64,000 bases of DNA from Phascolomyces articulosus (GCA_025677815.1 JAIXMP010000033.1:186001-250000); one strand, 5' to 3'. Counted from the stretch's first letter, positions 50,073-62,387 are shown. Numbers and translations: made by a program. Notes: generated by a model from the letters alone, not told the origin.

Positions 50073-52397
50073 ATTGCTCGAAGAAGGAAGTGAAAGAAAA
50101 AAGGAAGAGAAAGAGGAAAAAGAAAAGGAAAAACGGGACAAAAGTTATGCAATAACAATCGGGTAACCCATACTGTTTTTATACAAATTATAAACCACTA
50201 ATTAAATTTACATCACAAGTCACAGGAAGAGTTTGAATTGATCGACCTGCAGCTTCTTGTACCTCTGTATCACCTACTATTACACCACCTCTCTGGTTTA
50301 TTATATTTGTATGTGCGTGGAAAATAGTATTATGGCTCATTCGGATATCATTATTAGTTATTATTATACAACTATTATGGTGTGTCTCGCGAAAGATGCA
50401 TCAATTGCGATAGTATATGCCATTTTTATACATGACCAAAAGAAAAAATTAAACTCAAGGAAAACAGACAATGAAACAAATTTGTGCTTATGTTGTCAAG
50501 AAGCTTATTTTAAATGATCTGATAGTAGGATTATATGGATTGAGTGCAAATTGGGATAATCCAATGGGTTATTTTGTTAAACGTCATCAAAGAATGGTCG
50601 AAAATGGAATGTTATTTTCAGAAAGTAGAAGCAGTGTTGTCAGTCGGCAATATCAATCATCAAACTTGAAGAAAGCTTGAACAGAATTATTAGTAATTCG
50701 ATAAATCTTTGTCTACAACCATATTGTCAAAGGTTATAAAGACTCTACCACCAATAAAACTGGTTAGGGCAAGAAATAAAATAGTTTGGATTATATAGTA
50801 GCGATTGGATGGATACATGAGTTACGAAACAATCACGAATAGAAGTTCTATCAATGATAATAAGTAATAATTGTAAGTCATCTATTATCTTTTTTTTTCT
50901 CTTTGTAGTGTTGTTTTTTTATGGCTTCTGATTTGTTTATTTTATAACAAACCATGTATATATAACATTCTTTGGTTCCATTGATTCCTCTTATTTAGAC
51001 AGCGTGTAAAAGGAGCTAACACTGACAATTAGGCTTCATCATCATCTGAACTTGCCAAGAAATTCCACGAATTCAAATCGCCTGTGCTTAATGACGAAGG
51101 TCTTTTAAGCTATGAAAGCAATTTACATGATATGATGTAAGTCCTGTTCGAAAATCATACGTTTTTATTATTCTCGTACACATCACAATTTTTTTCCACC
51201 TCACTGCTTTCTCCCCTTTTATCAAATAGACTAATGATACACGCTCTTTTATTGAAATAAGACTATATTAAACTACAAAAATCATCGATGGGAGAAAAGG
51301 TCCTGAACAACGCGTATAATGGTTTTCCAAAAAATGTTCATGGAAGATGAATATAACAATCCAAAATTTATTAATACTATTAAGAAATTCATCAAGGTAC
51401 GTAAATCTTTTTTTAAGAAAATATAGTCAAATTAATCTATTGTTGAACGGGACCAAAAAAGTCAGTTAATAAAATACACTCAAGTATTTCTTATAAGCCA
51501 TTATATAATGTACGCATGTACTTGCATATTTTCCAAGTTATTTCATGTGAATTCACCAAGAGGTGTGAACGAAATTGATTCGTTCGTTGCAGCAACACAG
51601 TTGAGTATTTATACCAAAGTATCGGTGCAGAAATCGTAGAGTAGGCAAGTGGAGTTGCTAAAGGCGAGAGACCAATTAACCATCACCATTTGATGTATTC
51701 AATGCATTCAAGAAAAGTACAATAGCATTGGATATAAAATCCTGGGACAAAAACAAAAGCTAAACGTTGGATACAACATCTTTCATATTAAATTAATAAT
51801 TGGCAAATCGCACTCGACCTCCTCTCCATGTTTCATTCACAATGGACTTTGAGCGATGATCCTATAAACCTTTTCACCTTTTATCGTTATTTTTCATATC
51901 CTGTATATATTCATAATCTCACTTCAAACAAATATAAAAAAAAGCCATCTTTATACGTATCAGAAATATTTTAGGACAAAGATTCGCAATCATCACTTTT
52001 CCAATTATGTAAAAATAAAATCCCAAATTAATCATATCAAAAGAAATTATTCCTCTTTTTTTTTTACATTATAAAAGTTTTTGTCTTTGAGTCTATAATC
52101 ATAGCATCAAACTCTCAATTCACTTTACTGTTCTTGTTATATTTACATGACCACTACTTCTCTCTCTTTCTCTCGATTATATATGGCAATCGCGATAACT
52201 TATATATAGATAATGCAGCAACTCATTTTTTATTTGTGAAAAATGCTTCTGTGGTGTCTTCATTATTATCCATTTCATATGTAGCAAAGATGTTAGAGAA
52301 AATATTGTTCAAGTAATAATTTGCATAAAAAATTAGAAAAGAGCGAAAGGATAGTAGTAGCAAGCGTAGATGTTATATCGAGCATTGGGGAGGGGGG
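50073..52397. other. Gene-poor region with coding-like fragments
   Basis: 2.3 kb between the metacaspase start (minus) and the 3' end of the DnaJ gene (minus). It holds the fragments listed at 50471-51640; the rest is AT-rich without a supportable gene. Confidence 0.4.
50471..51640 (+). pseudogene. Scattered coding-like exons of an unrecognised, probably decayed gene
   Basis: Plus-strand pieces have ordinary protein composition. 50471-50680 gives LIVGLYGLSANWDNPMGYFV and RHQRMVENGMLFSES. About 51031-51137 (after AG, ending ATG|TAAGTC, not a proper donor) gives SSELAKKFHEFKSPVLNDEG and LLSYESNLHDMM. About 51319-51396 gives MVFQKMFMEDEYNNPKFINT and ends IKKFIK just before GTACGT. About 51541-51637 gives RGVNEIDSFVAATQLSIYTK. 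Joining them needs non-consensus sites or crosses stops. This could be a diverged gene with unusual splicing or a pseudogene. I do not recognise the family. Confidence 0.25.
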
Positions 52398-54594
52398 TTA
52401 CGAATATAAATCGTAATCTTCTTCTTCATAATCATAATAGTCATCGTCGGCATCATTGTTAAAGAGAGCTTCTGAAAGGGAGCCAATAGTGGGTTCTTCA
52501 ACACAGCAACTAGCCACCGTTTTAAACATTTTTTCATCAAAGAGTGGTTTCGTAGCGCAATGAGGGCAGAATCCATCTTGATGCATCGAGAGCGCCTTTT
52601 TCATGATGTCTGATTTCTATAGTACATAACACAATATTTATTCTTATTAATAAATATAATCGGTAACATACAAATTTTTCTCGTTCAAAAATCAGAAAAA
52701 AGAAAGAGAGAGAGATAAGCATTCTCTACTTACATCATCAAGATTTTCTTCAATCATAACTCGTTCAACAATGGTACCACTGGAATCATCTGCTAAAGCA
52801 GAAGGAATAGGACGACCCAATAAAGAACCACTATCAGTGGAACGTTCAAAGTAAATTGATTCAGTATCCTGTTCAGGTGGTATGCATAATGGAAGAATGT
52901 TTGCCAATTGTTCAATCATATAGGTAGTCAAGTTCAACTTGTCAGGATATTGGATATCAAACTCCACCAAGAGATCGCCATTTGGTTTCATCTTTAAATT
53001 GTTTTTCTTCCAAGTATGGATACTACTATTAGTAGTACCAGTAGAAGAAGGGCCAAACCGCATACCTTCACCTGGAATTCTCATGACTGTACCAGGACGA
53101 ATGATCTTTCCAGTAGGTTGATATACTTTGATCTTTCGACCATCCAAGTGAACAACAACCACCCGATCCAATCCCAACAAGGCTTCGGTCAAAGTGATGG
53201 GTACACGAGCGACAAGTGTGGAAGTACCTGTCTTCCAATGTAAACGAGGATGATGACGTAAATACAATAAGACGATCAAATCGCTCAAAATGGATTGTTC
53301 GCCATGCGTTTCATGGCCACGTTTAGAAACTCGAATTTTGCCATCGGTGGGTCCACCCATTAGTACTCGTACTTGTACTGCATCGTCCATTTCAACATAT
53401 TTGTTACTGTGACATTTGCTGCATTGTTCATATTTACGCACACGACCCTTTTGACCACAGCGATTACAAGCAACTTCCACATTCACATTGACATAACTGC
53501 GGCGCTTCTTCTTTTTGCGTTTGACAGTAACATATCCAGTGCCATGACAGTCAGTGCATTGAATATAAATAGGTGTCTTACCGTGACTATATGATGAGAT
53601 GGTATATGTGGTCATGTTACTACTATGCAGTTTGTTCATATATATAAAATCATGTGGTAATGAAGGCAGGGAAAATAAAATACAGAATATATGGTACAGA
53701 AAAATTGAGCTGTACCCGTGACACTGTTGACAAATGACCATGCGAGTGTATTTTACAGTCACTTCTTGGCCAAGATATATGTCTTCCAATGAAATACATT
53801 GGTGTGCGTACAGATTCAAGCCAATGTCTGCGGCTTTACACAACTCTACACATGTATACATAGTATATTATGGTGCGTTAAACATTTGTAGAAAATATAC
53901 ACAAGTTTAAATCATCGAAGAATATAATAACAATAAAAAAAAGAACATAACAGTTACTTTCAATTCTATACTTTTCTTTTTGACGGTAAAAAGATTCAGT
54001 AAGGGCCTCAATAAATGCTTCAAAAGATCGATCCGATGGCTCAGCGCGATAAAGACAGGAGTCATTTTTATCAACAAGATATTGTTCACGACGTTCCGGA
54101 TTTGTCAAGATTTGATATGCACTAGAAATATCAATAAACTATTGTTTTTGCTTTAATCGTCGTTGTCATCAATATCGTCATTCTTTTGAATACACTATTT
54201 CCTCTTTTCAACCCCTTCCTCGAACGACAATGAAATGCTACCCATACTCTATATTACCTTGGTCTTTCCTTCTGGATTCTTGTCAGGATGATACCTTCCA
54301 GCCTATATTATTATTATAGTATTTATTATTCGACTAATGTAATAATAAAATGTTTCTTATTATTCTAAGTTTTATATAAAAAGTAAGTGTAAAACACATA
54401 TACCAATTTCAAATAAGCCTGTCAAAATATAGGAAAGAAATGAAAATAAGTTAGTTTAGGAAAAAAACCCAAAAGGTCCATAATATTAAAACATGGATGA
54501 TTACATCACGTAGCTCAAGATTCGTAGCAGTAGGATCGACATCAAGAATACGATAAAGATCGTCCAGTTTTTTACGATTATTCGTAGTACTCAT
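52398..54594 (-). CDS. Class A (type I) DnaJ/Hsp40 co-chaperone
   Basis: Seven exons (54505-54594, 54404-54418, 54258-54302, 53958-54138, 53716-53845, 52735-53586 as traced, with the exon's last coding base at 52734, and 52398-52616) encode 510 residues. The J domain is split over four exons and contains the HPD motif in AGRYHPDKNPEGK, which stimulates Hsp70 ATPase. Four cysteine-rich repeats follow: CQQCHGHG, CTDCHGTG, CNRCGQKG and CSKCHSNK (the last two deviate from CxxCxGxG). The substrate-binding barrels include DLIVLLYLRHHPRLHW, VPITLTEALLGLDRVVVVHLDG, MRIPGEGM and GDLLVEFDIQYPDKL. No Gly/Phe-rich linker is apparent, and there is an acidic tail (DADDDYYDYEEEDYDLY). Exon 2 is only 15 nt (AYLKL). 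The intron 53587-53715 is 129 nt and has no stop in frame, so its retention would insert 43 residues inside the first zinc repeat. Mitochondrial or cytosolic location is unclear. Confidence 0.9.
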
Positions 54595-55144
54595 AGATCT
54601 CCTTTTTTACAGAGTGGATGTTTGAAGAGAAAAAAAAATGGAGAGGGGAAGAAAGAGTGAAATCCAATTTCATGCAAATAATTTTTTTTGTAAAGTATTT
54701 TATATCAATTCATCTAATCCCAGTTCTCCAATTCATTGTATATAATATAGTATATGCAAAAAATACTTGGGTTTATTTAATAAGAGTATATATTGGATTA
54801 AGCTGGTTCTTTTTTTATAGTGAATGGTATAATCTTTGTCTTTATATGGAATTGAATAAAGAAAGAAATCCTGCTGAAGAGTATCGATGGTACCAATCCC
54901 ATTTCTATTGATTAAATTCTTCAATATTATTACAACCTTTTCTAAAAAGGAAGGAATAATACCTTCTAAAGGAAGAGATGAACCTGTTATGGTGCGGTTT
55001 ATACAAGGGAAAAACCTTACTGTTGAATCCTTGAAATATCCTATTGTTGCAGAGCATGATAATACTTCAGGAACACCAGCATTGACTTTAACCAGAAATC
55101 CCGCAGGCTTTTTTTTTACTTTATCTTTTTTTTTCAGCGTAATC
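54595..55144. other. Divergent region between the DnaJ gene and SMU1, with a coding-like ORF
   Basis: A 550-bp region. On the plus strand an ORF at 54887-55137 reads FSKKEGIIPSKGRDEPVMVR then GKNLTVESLKYPIVAEHDNT and GTPALTLTRNPAG, which looks like real protein and runs in frame into the SMU1 start. An earlier piece reads MELNKERNPAEEYRWYQSHF. SMU1 proteins normally begin MS(I/V)EIES, so this is not an N-terminal extension of that family. It may be a relic, a small separate gene or chance. Confidence 0.35.
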
Positions 55145-57441
55145 ATGTCAGTTGAAATAGAATCAGAAGAGTAAGCCTTTTAATTCCACCCTTTTCTTCT
55201 TTAATACTATATGGAAGCAGCACGATCTATTATCACGATGGAACTTATATACTTAAAGATCTATATAACACCATTTATTATTTGGATAATAATAAAAATA
55301 TTCATAGTGTGATCCGACTTGTACTTCAATTCTTTAAAGAGAACAATCTACACCATTCACTTGAGACTTTACAAGAAGAAACTTCGGTTACAGTGAATAC
55401 TATTGAAAATCGAGAAACATTTATTCAAGATATTACAGAAGGCAAATGGGATACGGTTCTTAAAGATATTATTCATTTAAACATTGCACCACGCAAGTTG
55501 ATCGATCTATACGAACAGGTAAGGAATTTTTTTTTAAAACGCTAGATCGCGTCGTGTATGAATATAGAGGATGTATATATTTATATATGATAACGCGTAT
55601 GGATGGGTGATATGATTATATTAGGTTGTGATTGAATTATGTGAACTACGTGAATTGGGAGCAGCACGAACGTTATTACGACAAACAGAGCCAATGAATA
55701 TTATGAAACAACGTCAGCCAGAACGCTATTTACGATTAGAACATTTATTATCCAGATCTTATTTCGATGCCAAAGAAATTTATTCGGATGGATTAACAAA
55801 AGAAAAGCGTCGACAAATCATTGCCCAAGGTAATACACATAAACACTCCCTCACAGTACGAAAACATTGTAAATGGGTAAAGATTGTTGGAAACTAGGAT
55901 TGTAGGAACTTATGTAGTATTTTTGGATATATGAAATATAAATATAGCATTATCTACCGAAGTTACTGTTGTGCCACCATCTCGTTTAATGACATTATTA
56001 AGTGAATGTGCAACATGGCAACAGCATCAAGGACTATTATCAGAAGATACCAAATTTGATGTATTTCGAGATGCAGCAGCGGCACAAAAAGCAGACAAGG
56101 ATGAACCTGCATTTCATAGATATAGTACTATCAAGGTAATTATATAGGCATAATACGCAGAGGGATAGAGTGGGACCGGGGCAGGGAGAGGAAAGGAAAC
56201 AAGATATTTTAATGGGTATTCTGGTTTTTTTTATTCATACTGTCATGTTGATTTTTATAAAAAAGTTTCCTGGATCCAAGACATATGCAGAATGTGCTAT
56301 ATTTTCACCCAATGGTCAATATCTGGTAACCGGATCTGTGGATGGATTTATTGAAATATGGAATCATATGACAGGGAAACTTCGAAAAGATTTAAAGTAT
56401 CAATCTGAAGTAAGAGCTTATAAATGGTTTTTTTTTGGTCTTGCATTTGGAAAACAAGATGAAATTATGGGTGGGTTGACTCATACATATCTTATTACAG
56501 GAAAATTTAATGGCAATGGATAACTCAGTGATTTGCTTGGGTTTTAGTAGAGATAGTGAATTACTTGTTTCTGGATCTACAGATGGTAAAATTGCTGTAA
56601 GTGTTAAGACAAAAAGAGAAAAAAAAAAGAAATTATACAAGTAATGTGTGTCTAATTAGTGGCTAATATTTAAAATAGGTGTGGAAAGTACAATCGGGTA
56701 TTTGTCAACGTCGATTTTCACCTGCCCATAGTCAAGGTGTTACTTCCGTATCATTCAACAAGGATGGTAGCCAATTATTAAGTTCAAGCTATGATCAAAC
56801 AGTCAAAATTCATGATCTACGATCCGGCAAACTATTAAAAGAATTCCGTGGTCATAAGTCATTTGTCAATGTCGCGGTTTATTCGAGTGATTATTCTAGA
56901 GTATTAAGTGGATCAAGCGATGGGTCTATCAAGGTAACTTATATATATATTAATAAAAAAAAAAGAGAAACGAAAGAACAAATGTATAAGAATATGGATA
57001 TATTTTACTAAAATAAAAAACAACAACCAGGGCTGGGATATCACAGATGTATCCTGCTTATTCACGTTCCATCCTGAATTATCAAATCCAACGGCAGGAA
57101 TTCAAAGTATAGTAGCTGTGCCCAAGGTTGCTGGTGACCGATTCGCCGTATGTACCAAGAGCAACATGATGCATATTATATCATCTCAGGGAAAAACGCT
57201 TCATTCATTCAAATCATCCTCTTCAGATTATGTGTCTGTTGCAATGTCACCTCAAGGTCAATTAATATATGGTGTTTCTGAAGATTCAGCATTATCCTGT
57301 TTTGATACTGTTTCTGGAAAACAAATCAAGGTGGAAAAAATGAGTGATAACGAAGTGATTGGAATTATTAGCCATCCATTTTCGAATATACTGGCTGTTT
57401 ATGATGATGGTGGTCATGTTTATTTACATAAGGGTGAATAG
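55145..57441 (+). CDS. SMU1: WD40-repeat splicing factor Smu1
   Basis: Eight exons (55145-55170, 55308-55518, 55625-55829, 55948-56135, 56266-56409, 56501-56596, 56679-56933, 57031-57441) give 511 residues, almost the length of human SMU1 (513). The N-terminus [20 protein letters not shown] carries LisH/CTLH motifs, with [18 protein letters not shown] and [18 protein letters not shown] matching the family. Seven WD40 blades follow (for example [58 protein letters not shown] and [11 protein letters not shown]). Smu1 with RED/IK is part of the spliceosomal B complex and helps convert it to Bact, aiding splicing of short introns. The last repeat ends VYLHKGE rather than a Trp-Lys-Pro end. Confidence 0.95.
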
Positions 57442-57603
57442 ATATTGTTTATACATAATAAAAAAGGTTGAATATTTATATACATACACAAACAAACAAT
57501 CCAACAAGCATTTGAAACGGCCAACTATAATATGAATGGATCACAAATAATTATTGTAAATAGCAGCAGTAATACTGACACCACTTGATGATGACGAGTA
57601 ATA

Positions 57604-57626
57604 CATATATATATATATATATATAT
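57604..57626. repeat. (AT)n microsatellite
   Basis: About eleven AT dinucleotides downstream of SMU1. Confidence 0.9.
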
Positions 57627-57685
57627 TGAAAGAGCATGCTGTTTTTTCTCTTACTTTCTTTTACAAATATACCAAATCATCCCGA

Positions 57686-57706
57686 ACACACACACACACA
57701 CACACA
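57686..57706. repeat. (CA)n microsatellite
   Basis: About ten CA dinucleotides downstream of SMU1, 60 bp from an (AT)n run. Confidence 0.85.
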
Positions 57707-58254
57707 AAAGAAAACTCATCTTGCGCTAAATGAATACTCTCATTTATCTCAATAAGAAATTTAGTCTTTAACTTGGGCATATACAGCATTTACTTTACTG
57801 TCTGTACTTAGAGTATTCCGTTATAGTGAACAAAGCTGCATGTTTTGTCAAGTCGAAGAAATTCATCCAAATTAGGAAGGAATCAATCAATTGACCCATA
57901 TCAAAAGGAATCAGCAGCAATCATTTTTTAAAGTCTATTTTTTTTTTTTTTACATCAAGTGAATACTTTCCAATGCAGCAACAACTATTGTAGGTCGTCA
58001 TGAGGATTATGTGTTGCGACTGTAATTCATTACGTTATGAAAATACTCTAATTATATATATAATAAGGTCTTCATTTTTATTATTATTATCTTTTTGCAC
58101 TGCCTGAATAGAAACTATCTAGATATTTCTTTTCTTTCTGTTAAAGAGTGTTAAGCACTAAGAATCTTTATTTTTATTTTTTATTTTTTATATTTTGGAG
58201 TGTGGATGGGTCCTTAATTGTTGTATTGAAATAACATGGATGATTTCTAGAATT

Positions 58255-58421
58255 TTAAGGCTCCAAAAGGTATTTATTCTAGAAAAATCACCACTGATTT
58301 GGGAAATAAAAGGCAAGGAGCACAAGCTACATCAAAAGATAAACAGCAAGTGAAGATGATGGGAATGATGGGTCCACCTTTTACACTTCATGTGACCAAA
58401 TTCAGTTTGTCAGTGCGGTAA
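58255..58421 (+). pseudogene. Coding-like terminal fragment, unrecognised
   Basis: After a TTTCTAG that could be an acceptor, 55 codons read NFKAPKGIYSRKITTDLGNK, then GAQATSKDKQQVKMMGMMGP and PFTLHVTKFSLSVR to a TAA stop. The composition is protein-like. Just upstream ATG GAT GAT TTC runs into that same TAG. I found no upstream exon with a proper donor, so it is either the last exon of a gene I could not assemble or a relic. Confidence 0.25.
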
Positions 58422-58549
58422 ACATTTATCTTGTATTTTTATAATACAAACGAGAAACAACGAAAGGCAGCCTCCTCCTCGCCGTCGATTCTGCAACACT
58501 TTCTTTCTTCTTTCTCTTCTCCGCTCTTTGTCTCCGTGAACGCAGCAAT

Positions 58550-61500
58550 GGTCCAACGTATGTAAAAGTGTGAATCACACTCCCCTTCTTCAAAAAAAGG
58601 AAGGGCTGCGAATTTATATTTTGAATGAATGAAAAAATAACACCATTCTACCATTAGCAAATAATCGGGTCTACCCGGTCGCTTGGATTTCTCGAGCAAG
58701 ATATGAAGAAATAAGGAATCAGTTAAAGTAAGCTTGGAAGAATGGTATACGTCAATGTCAAATTGATATAATACGTACACACCAATCATGAAAGTACGCG
58801 TTTTATTCGTATGGCCTGACCATGTCCTTCATGTTTTGATCCTTTTTATAGTGTCCTCACAGAAAAAAACAATACCGACATTTATTTTAATGAGAAAGAA
58901 CAGGCAATTTTTATTTAAGAATAAATGAGTAATTTTTTTTCTTGTCTTGTCGAATACCTTTCTTATGTGTGTGTATATGTAAACTGTATATATAGTATTT
59001 TGAAATTAAAGGACGTTCGACACAAACAACTGAACAAGTGTAAGTGACAAGAGAAAATGAAACGGGTAACAGGAAATGGGAACGTACCATGATCATATGA
59101 AACGTCTGATCCAACATTCCATTATCTCTCTTTTTTTATTTACTAGTTCTAGAATGATTGTCCAAAAATTGATTCCTTACTTGGTATGTGATTATCATGT
59201 ATACATGAATTATGCAGGTGGTTGGTATTTACGATATCCTGTAATTATTATTTTTTTAGTACGCCGATCTTGATTTGATTCTTGGAACAGAATCAGCATC
59301 CGTCGATTATGAATCTGCAATGAGACCTCCTAGCGACAGCACCAACGCAACCTCCAAACCTTTGATATCCTCATCCTCGGCTCCTGTTTTTGCTTCTGAT
59401 GAAGACGATAGTTATAGTGATGATTCGGAATACAGTTATTCTGATGATTCATTGGATTACATGAGACCAAAAAAGACAAAGGATAAAGGCAAAAAGAGAT
59501 CAGCATTCGACCAGAGTAAAGCGATGCAAAAGAAGGCGAATGAAGCACATGGAACATTTACGTTTGCTAAAAATGTCAAGGATCCAGAAGAAATTTTGTT
59601 TGGTCCGCCCTTCGAAACCATGGCTGCAGCGGATTATTTGTATATCATCGGACGAGATACAGAAACTGAATGTAGTTTGGATAAAAATGTAAGTGAAGGT
59701 AGGAAAGAAGGGCACTAGGAGATCCTTGATTGTGTGAAAAGATGGAGTAGTAGCGGTGATAATAATCATTGGGATATGGATGTGTATTATTCTTGGGATG
59801 GATTGGTGCGGGAGCAACGAAAATCGCGCATGATCTGATTATGTAGCAACATTTATGCAAATTTTTGACAGAGGACTGTACAAGTTTTTGGCTACGATGA
59901 TGCTTCTGTAAATTCAGCTATTGACAAGTTCCGATTTTTACAGACATTACATGTAAATATACAAATATATATTTCACTTTTTCTTTTATTTTTTTAATAC
60001 ACGTACTCTTTTTTTGTTTAGTCCATTGATCTCATATACAAATATAAACGTGTAGAAACGTCTTCGTCGATCTACAGCAGTGACTCCCTGTCTTCATTAT
60101 CGCGCTGAAGGTGAATATTGCTTATATTTTTGTAATTTACATGATTACAAAGATGAATCCTTTGTTGTATTACCTAGAGACTATCGACATCCTACCTATG
60201 TTTTGATAACCTCGTTCAAGGATCCAAAATCAGGTCAATTTATGAGACCCTCGGGTCTTGTTTCTACTGCCACTACCGCAACCACAACCAAAACATCTTC
60301 TGCTGGACAAATGGGTTCTCCTTCTCGAAAGAAGCAACAGCAACAGCAACAGCAACAGTCACTCAGTGGCCGAGGCAGTCCAGCATCGCCATCCTCCTCC
60401 ATCTATGACGAACTGGATCAACGATTTAGTGATGCCTACATTTCATCTCCCAACATGTCACCTTCCTCCTCTTCATGGTCATCTGGCCAATTCACGGAAC
60501 GTACTAATGCACCTCCTGGTCAAGCACCTTTATGGGGCGAACAAAAATATACAACAACACCCAGCAGTTCATCACCTCGAGGACGAGGAAGGGGACGTGG
60601 TGGTCAAACAATAGAGCGCCCACGTTGGGGGGCGCCTCCTCCTGGTACAGTGACCAATGATGATTTCCCAGCGCTTGGAGGTGGGAGTGGATCAGGTCGT
60701 GGACGTGGTCAACAACCACCACAAAGAGGTGGAAATGGAGGACGTGGACGCCGAGTGATGCGTTTGACACCACAAAAATCATCTCGTCCAAAATCAAATA
60801 ATAGCAAAAGTATGTTAAGTATGGCCAAGGAATATAATATGCACAATGTAAAGCAGACGTTGTCAGACAGGTAAAAGAGAGATAAAGAAGTATTTTTATT
60901 TTGAGGGAGGACCCAAGATGAAACGAATTATTAGCTTTATCATTGAATGTTACTCTCTTTTAGCTTAGAAACAGCTCGTCAGTTTCGTGGTGAAGTGACA
61001 TTGGTTGCAAAGTAAACATTTTTTTCTGCTCTTTCCACCTCTTATTCCTTATAACTCTTATCACTCATCCTTTTTATTTTTTACTTGAACACTCTCTTTC
61101 AGATTAGGCAAAGTATTATGGAAGAATCTTCCCGAGAACATTGATAAAAATAAGATTTGGCAATATACCGATATCAAGGATGTTTGTATGAACGAATATA
61201 AAATCCAACCTACTTTCAATAATGTGTATGTTTATTGTTTTCTCTTTTTCGTGATTGTAATTTTGGTTTCTTTTTTCTAACTTGTTTGATATTCATCATT
61301 AGATCCATGACAAGGGATGATATTGCTCAAACACTTTGGAGGGCCGTTGAAGGCTCATTTGGTCCACCTGTGAAAAACAACAATTTCTTTGAAATCCATG
61401 TGAATGCACGATCGAAAATGAGCGAGCCAATTCGGCCCGCTGTCCTTTATACAGAATCAACATGGGCTAATTTCTATAAAGTAGACTTGCAGGAATTTAG

Positions 61501-62387
61501 GGCGGCTGAAATTGATTGGGTATCATTAGATGCGTAGGTCTAAATATGTATAAATGTGTGGATGTAAATAAGGATGAGAGATATGGAGGTGAATGAGATA
61601 TTTATTAAGATGAAAAAGGGGGATATTAGATTCATAGTGATGAATTTTTATTGATATTAACTTGTTGAGGGACAATACATCTTGTGATTTTACTAGTAAA
61701 TTTGATTTTCAATTGGCTCTTACCATGAAGGAAATCGGTCGTAAAGAAGTATCTCCATTTAAACCATTCATTCGACGGGTTGCCCTCAGGTAAGGGAAAA
61801 ACAGAGGGAAAGGGTTACTTGGTTGATCTTTGTTTTTTTTTTTTTTTACCATTGTTTTATTCTACTGTAGACCTTCAAATAATGGAAGAACCAATGCTTT
61901 ATCTTATCAACATGTTGCAGAAGGAAGGTTGCTTAATGTAAAAGAAATCTATCACAAACAAGTATCCAAATTTAAGGTAAACCAGGATGTTATCCTCCAA
62001 ATGACACGTATTGAGACCGTTCCGAGACAGCTTGAAACAACTGGATCGGAGGCCCAGTACTCTGCTACGACGGGTAGAGGTCCCATTTCCTTTGATATTG
62101 AAGTAAGTTCCCTGTTTTCTTTTCCTTTTGGTGGAAGGAGAAAGGATGTATGGAGGGAGAGGAATAATAGGTATTCATGTCATTTAATGAACAATACTAA
62201 AAAACACATTATATAGTTGATCTATACACCTTACCAAAATTTATTCAAGCAAAATGTTGATAAACCCATTTTTGAAAACGTGAAGTGGACACAAGATGAT
62301 ATTTTTGGAGAAAAGAATCAAGTGTTTAGTAAATTTATCGCTGCTATTTTACAAACTATGAATATCATTGAAAAGGCTTTGGGATAA
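58550..62387 (+). CDS. Predicted RNA-binding protein with KH-like N-terminus and RGG/Gln-rich middle
   Basis: Fourteen exons splice to 809 residues in one frame: 58550-58559, 58658-58727, 58852-58903, 58996-59039, 59153-59183, 59260-59688, 59872-59952, 60056-60870, 60964-61011, 61103-61225, 61303-61533, 61697-61789, 61871-62102, 62217-62387. Residues about 30-75 (NNTDIYFNEKEQYFEIKGRS ... QVMIVQKLIPYL) have the strand-strand-helix pattern of a KH domain without a clear GxxG. An acidic/Ser stretch follows (DEDDSYSDDSEYSYSDDS), then RTVQVFGYDDASVNSAIDKF as a second KH-like unit. The middle has a poly-Gln run (about 335-343), Ser/Pro-rich segments and RGRGRGRGG/RGG repeats typical of RNA-binding proteins. 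The C-terminal third (VLWKNLPENIDKNKIWQYTD onward) is a folded region I do not recognise. Exon 1 is 10 nt. The intron after exon 3 appears to be GC-AG (CAG|GCAATT), because reading on hits a stop. Confidence 0.75.

Larger units (their letters stand above)
57442..58549. other. Intergenic region with repeats and one coding-like fragment
   Basis: 1.1 kb. It contains an (AT)n run at 57604-57626, a (CA)n run at 57686-57706, T-tracts, and a short coding-like stretch at 58255-58421 listed separately. Confidence 0.45.

Noticed and set aside
54733..55146. 137-codon minus-strand ORF between the DnaJ gene and SMU1
   Set aside because: Antisense of the plus-strand open stretch; no recognisable domain, and its tail is AT-rich noise.
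58439..58789. 116-codon minus-strand ORF
   Set aside because: It overlaps the first two exons of the KH/RGG gene in antisense and has no motif.
59500..59860. Minus-strand ORFs rich in His/Ile
   Set aside because: Antisense of exon 6 and the following intron of the KH/RGG gene.
60504..60797. 97-codon minus-strand ORF rich in Val/His
   Set aside because: Antisense shadow of the RGG-repeat exon.
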